A DNA stretch of 7,170 bases from Christensenella sp. UBA7868 (GTDB lineage Bacteria > Bacillota > Clostridia > Christensenellales > UBA1242): positions 1 to 7,170 of the forward strand of contig DLSG01000076.1 in the NCBI GenBank assembly GCA_002501285.1. Reading direction: 5' to 3'. The position numbers and the translations under genes were made by a program. Under the pieces are notes generated by a model, which was given only the letters and a program-made list of their open reading frames with translations, did no database searches and was not told the DNA's origin. Of this stretch, positions 5,527 to 7,170 are shown in pieces. The stretch's first letter is position 1; each line of letters begins with the position of its first letter.

Positions 5527-6633
5527 ATGATTAGTAAAGACTTTTTTCAAGCGTTAGACGATTTAGAAAGAGAAAGAAAAATTAGTAAGGAGAGTTTTAT
5601 AAGTGCGTTAGAAACAGCACTTACAAGCGCTTATAAAAAACATATTGGTGAAGCCAAAATGGCAAGTGTAAAACTTAATCCTGAAAAAAACACAATTAAA
5701 ATTTACTCTTATAAAGAAGTTAAGGAAGAAGTTGAAGACCCAGACAAAGAAATTAGTTTAGAAGATGCAAGACAAATTAAAAAATCTTATAAAGTTGGTG
5801 ACTTTGTAGAAAAAGAAGAAACTCCAAAAGATTTTGGAAGAATTGCGGCTCAAACTGCTAAACAAGTTGTTATGCAAAAATTAAGAGAACTTGAAAGACA
5901 ACATATGATTGGTGAAATTACTGAAAAAGAAGATGAAATCGTAACAGGACTTGTTAGAAGAATTGAAGGTAAAAATGTTTTTGTAGAAATTGGAAATAAT
6001 GGTTTAGAAGCTGTTATGACCGAACAAGACCAAATTAAAGGTGAAAAATATTACATTAACACAAAAATTAAAGTTTATGTTAAGAAAATAAAAGAGGACG
6101 ATGTTAAATCTCCAGTTGTTCAAGTTTCAAGAGCAAATGCTGGATTTGTAAGAAAATTGTTTGAACTTGAAGTTCCTGAAATTCAAAATGGTGAAGTAGA
6201 AATTAAAAACATAAGTCGTGAAGCGGGTGTTAGAACAAAAATTGCGGTTTATTCACCAAATGAAAACATTGATGCTGTTGGCGCTTGTGTTGGAAATAGG
6301 GGAATGAGAATTAACTCTATCGTAAACGAACTTAATGGCGAAAAAATTGATATTATATTATGGTCAGAAGACCCACTTGCTTATGTCGCTCGTGCATTAA
6401 GCCCAGGAGAAGTAAAATCTGTAAGTTTTATTGACGAAAAAACTACAAGGGCTATTGTTCCAGACAACAAATTGTCATTAGCAATTGGAGCGGGTGGAAT
6501 TAATGTTCGTTTGGCTGCAAGGCTTGTTGGCGTTAAAATTGATGTTAAAGCAGAAAGCAGTAAAGAAGAAAAACCTGTTGTAAACACTTTTGAAGAACTT
6601 CCAACAGATTTAGACGATATGTTTAAGGATTAA
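5527..6633 (+). CDS. nusA: Transcription termination/antitermination factor NusA
   Basis: NusA binds RNA polymerase near the RNA exit channel and controls pausing, termination and antitermination. The protein has 368 residues and the Gram-positive layout. The N-terminal RNA polymerase-binding domain covers 1-125 (SALETALTSAYKKHIGEAK, GRIAAQTAKQVVMQKLRELE). The S1 domain is at about 134-202 and ends in VVQVSRA. KH1 is at about 228-298 and KH2 at about 300-345, without the acidic repeats found at the end of the E. coli protein. KH1 has the GxxG loop as GNRG at 256-259, followed by MRINSIVNELNGEKIDI. KH2 has GAGG at 321-324 before INVRLAARL. Family members usually have GPRG and GKxGQN, so both loops are slightly unusual. 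AAAGGAG at 5513-5519 gives a clear start seven bases later. Confidence 0.97.
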   Translation: MISKDFFQALDDLERERKISKESFISALETALTSAYKKHIGEAKMASVKLNPEKNTIKIYSYKEVKEEVEDPDKEISLEDARQIKKSYKVGDFVEKEETPKDFGRIAAQTAKQVVMQKLRELERQHMIGEITEKEDEIVTGLVRRIEGKNVFVEIGNNGLEAVMTEQDQIKGEKYYINTKIKVYVKKIKEDDVKSPVVQVSRANAGFVRKLFELEVPEIQNGEVEIKNISREAGVRTKIAVYSPNENIDAVGACVGNRGMRINSIVNELNGEKIDIILWSEDPLAYVARALSPGEVKSVSFIDEKTTRAIVPDNKLSLAIGAGGINVRLAARLVGVKIDVKAESSKEEKPVVNTFEELPTDLDDMFKD

Positions 6634-6634
6634 T

Positions 6635-6886
6635 ATGAAAAATATAAGAACTTGCATTGCGTGCAGGCAAAAATTTGATAAATCGAATGCTGATTTGATT
6701 AAAATTAGCAAAGATAAAAATGAAATTCGGGTTGATGAAAAAACAAATACTGGCAGAAGTTGCTATATTTGTAGAAAACCTGAATGCATAAACAAAGTTA
6801 TAAAAAATAAACTAATTAACAAAGCGTTTAAAACAGGCGTTTCGTTAGAAGTTTATGAAAAACTTGAAAATATTAAGGGGAAATAA
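6635..6886 (+). CDS. ylxR: YlxR/RnpM family RNA-binding protein
   Basis: This is an 83-residue basic protein of the YlxR family, which lies between nusA and infB throughout Gram-positive bacteria. In Bacillus subtilis YlxR has been described as an RNase P modulator (RnpM). The family pattern is clear: RTCIAC near the start with C7 and C10, a central LIKISKDKNEIRVDEK strand pair, then GRSCYICRKPEC at 40-51 with C46 and C51, and the basic helix KNKLINKAFK. C7, C10, C46 and C51 correspond to the conserved cysteine positions. C43 is an extra cysteine, where the family usually has a small residue (GRGAYLC). The ATG is one base past the nusA stop, with AAGGA at 6625-6629 as ribosome site inside the nusA end. 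The gene after it overlaps by one base. Confidence 0.93.
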   Translation: MKNIRTCIACRQKFDKSNADLIKISKDKNEIRVDEKTNTGRSCYICRKPECINKVIKNKLINKAFKTGVSLEVYEKLENIKGK

Positions 6887-7170
6887 TGATAAATAAAGAA
6901 GAAAACAACAAAATTGAAAACATTAAAAACTTGGAAAATATGCTAAACAACAAAGTTGTTTCTAGTAGTGTGGTAGAATTAAGAAAAGCCAAAGATAGTT
7001 TGGATATTTTTTGCGAAAAACTTGCAGAAAAATTTAATTCTATTAAGGTTGCTCAAATTGAAGAGGCAAAAGAAAAGGAAAGATTAGAAAAAGAAAAACA
7101 AAAGGCAGAACTTGAACAACAAAGAGTTCAAAAACAACAAATGCAACAAATGGAAGAAAAAAAGCCTTTT
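6886..7170 (+). CDS. infB: Start of a charged coiled-coil protein, probably translation initiation factor IF-2 (3' end outside window)
   Basis: An open frame of 95 codons begins at ATG 6886, which shares its A with the ylxR TAA, and runs off the window. AAGGGG at 6875-6880 is a fitting ribosome site. Residues 1-22 are Asn/Lys/Glu-rich and 23-55 are mixed helical (SSSVVELRKAKDSLDIF). From about 55 the sequence is a Lys/Glu/Gln-rich probable coiled coil (EKERLEKEKQKAELEQQR, QKQQMQQMEEKK). Position after nusA-ylxR points to infB, whose N-terminal extension is long, charged and poorly conserved. No GTPase motif is reached, and the IF2_N helix-turn seen near the start of many Firmicutes IF-2 proteins is not recognisable, so the name rests on context. 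The ribosomal L7Ae-like gene (ylxQ) often found between ylxR and infB is absent. Confidence 0.6.
   Translation, partial: MINKEENNKIENIKNLENMLNNKVVSSSVVELRKAKDSLDIFCEKLAEKFNSIKVAQIEEAKEKERLEKEKQKAELEQQRVQKQQMQQMEEKKPF

Noticed and set aside
1064..6587. Minus-strand open frames (at 1064-1300, 1544-1753, 2674-3018, 4093-4293, 6381-6587) and the + frame at 881-1063
   Set aside because: All lie opposite or inside strongly recognised genes, lack ribosome sites and show no family resemblance; they are shadows.
1..7170. TGA read as tryptophan (Mollicutes-type code), CRISPR arrays, tRNA genes, insertion sequences
   Set aside because: All Trp codons are TGG and no in-frame TGA is seen. I found no regularly spaced repeats, tRNA-like cloverleafs, transposase frames or terminal inverted repeats.

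Overview
The window looks like a piece of a low-GC Gram-positive (Bacillota/Firmicutes) chromosome. The DNA is very A+T-rich, all genes lie on the + strand, starts carry strong AGGAG-type ribosome sites, and the order frr-uppS-cdsA-rseP-(polC position)-rimP-nusA-ylxR is the conserved Firmicutes run that links ribosome recycling, envelope lipid synthesis, replication and the nusA-infB operon. All nine tryptophans in the complete genes are TGG and no TGA lies in frame, so the standard bacterial code fits. The lineage cannot be fixed more closely from sequence alone. Missing operon members (dxr, proS, the L7Ae-like ylxQ) would suit a streamlined or rearranged genome.

Layout. 1-231: 3' end of frr (ribosome recycling factor). 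231-419: a 62-residue protein of unknown function, overlapping frr by one base. 427-1116: uppS. 1125-2060: cdsA. 2123-3139: rseP, a site-2 protease with a TTG start. 3145-3173: a perfect consensus sigma-A promoter. 3213-3449: a small one-helix membrane protein. 3464-4969: a PolC-derived protein with the N-terminal region, OB fold and DEDDh exonuclease but no PHP or polymerase domain. 4975-5003: a second good promoter (extended -10). 5016-5045: a strong hairpin in the rimP leader. 5065-5514: rimP. 5527-6633: nusA. 6635-6886: ylxR/rnpM. 6886-7170: the start of a charged, coiled-coil-like protein, probably the N-terminus of translation factor IF-2 (infB). No gap between genes reaches 300 bases; the longest are about 60-95 bases and hold the promoters and the leader hairpin.

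The genes read as three transcription units with possible read-through, since no convincing intrinsic terminator is visible. The first (frr to rseP) combines translation recycling with polyprenyl carrier and phospholipid precursor synthesis and membrane proteolysis. The second is the small membrane protein plus the PolC-like exonuclease. The third is rimP-nusA-ylxR-(infB), covering 30S maturation, transcription elongation/antitermination and initiation.

The most unusual element is the 501-residue PolC-like protein. It sits exactly where polC is expected, but the PHP domain and the whole polymerase are absent with clean domain edges. The linker where the first half of PHP should be carries a sliding-clamp-binding-like pentapeptide (QANLF). 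It may be a stand-alone proofreading or clamp-associated exonuclease derived from PolC.
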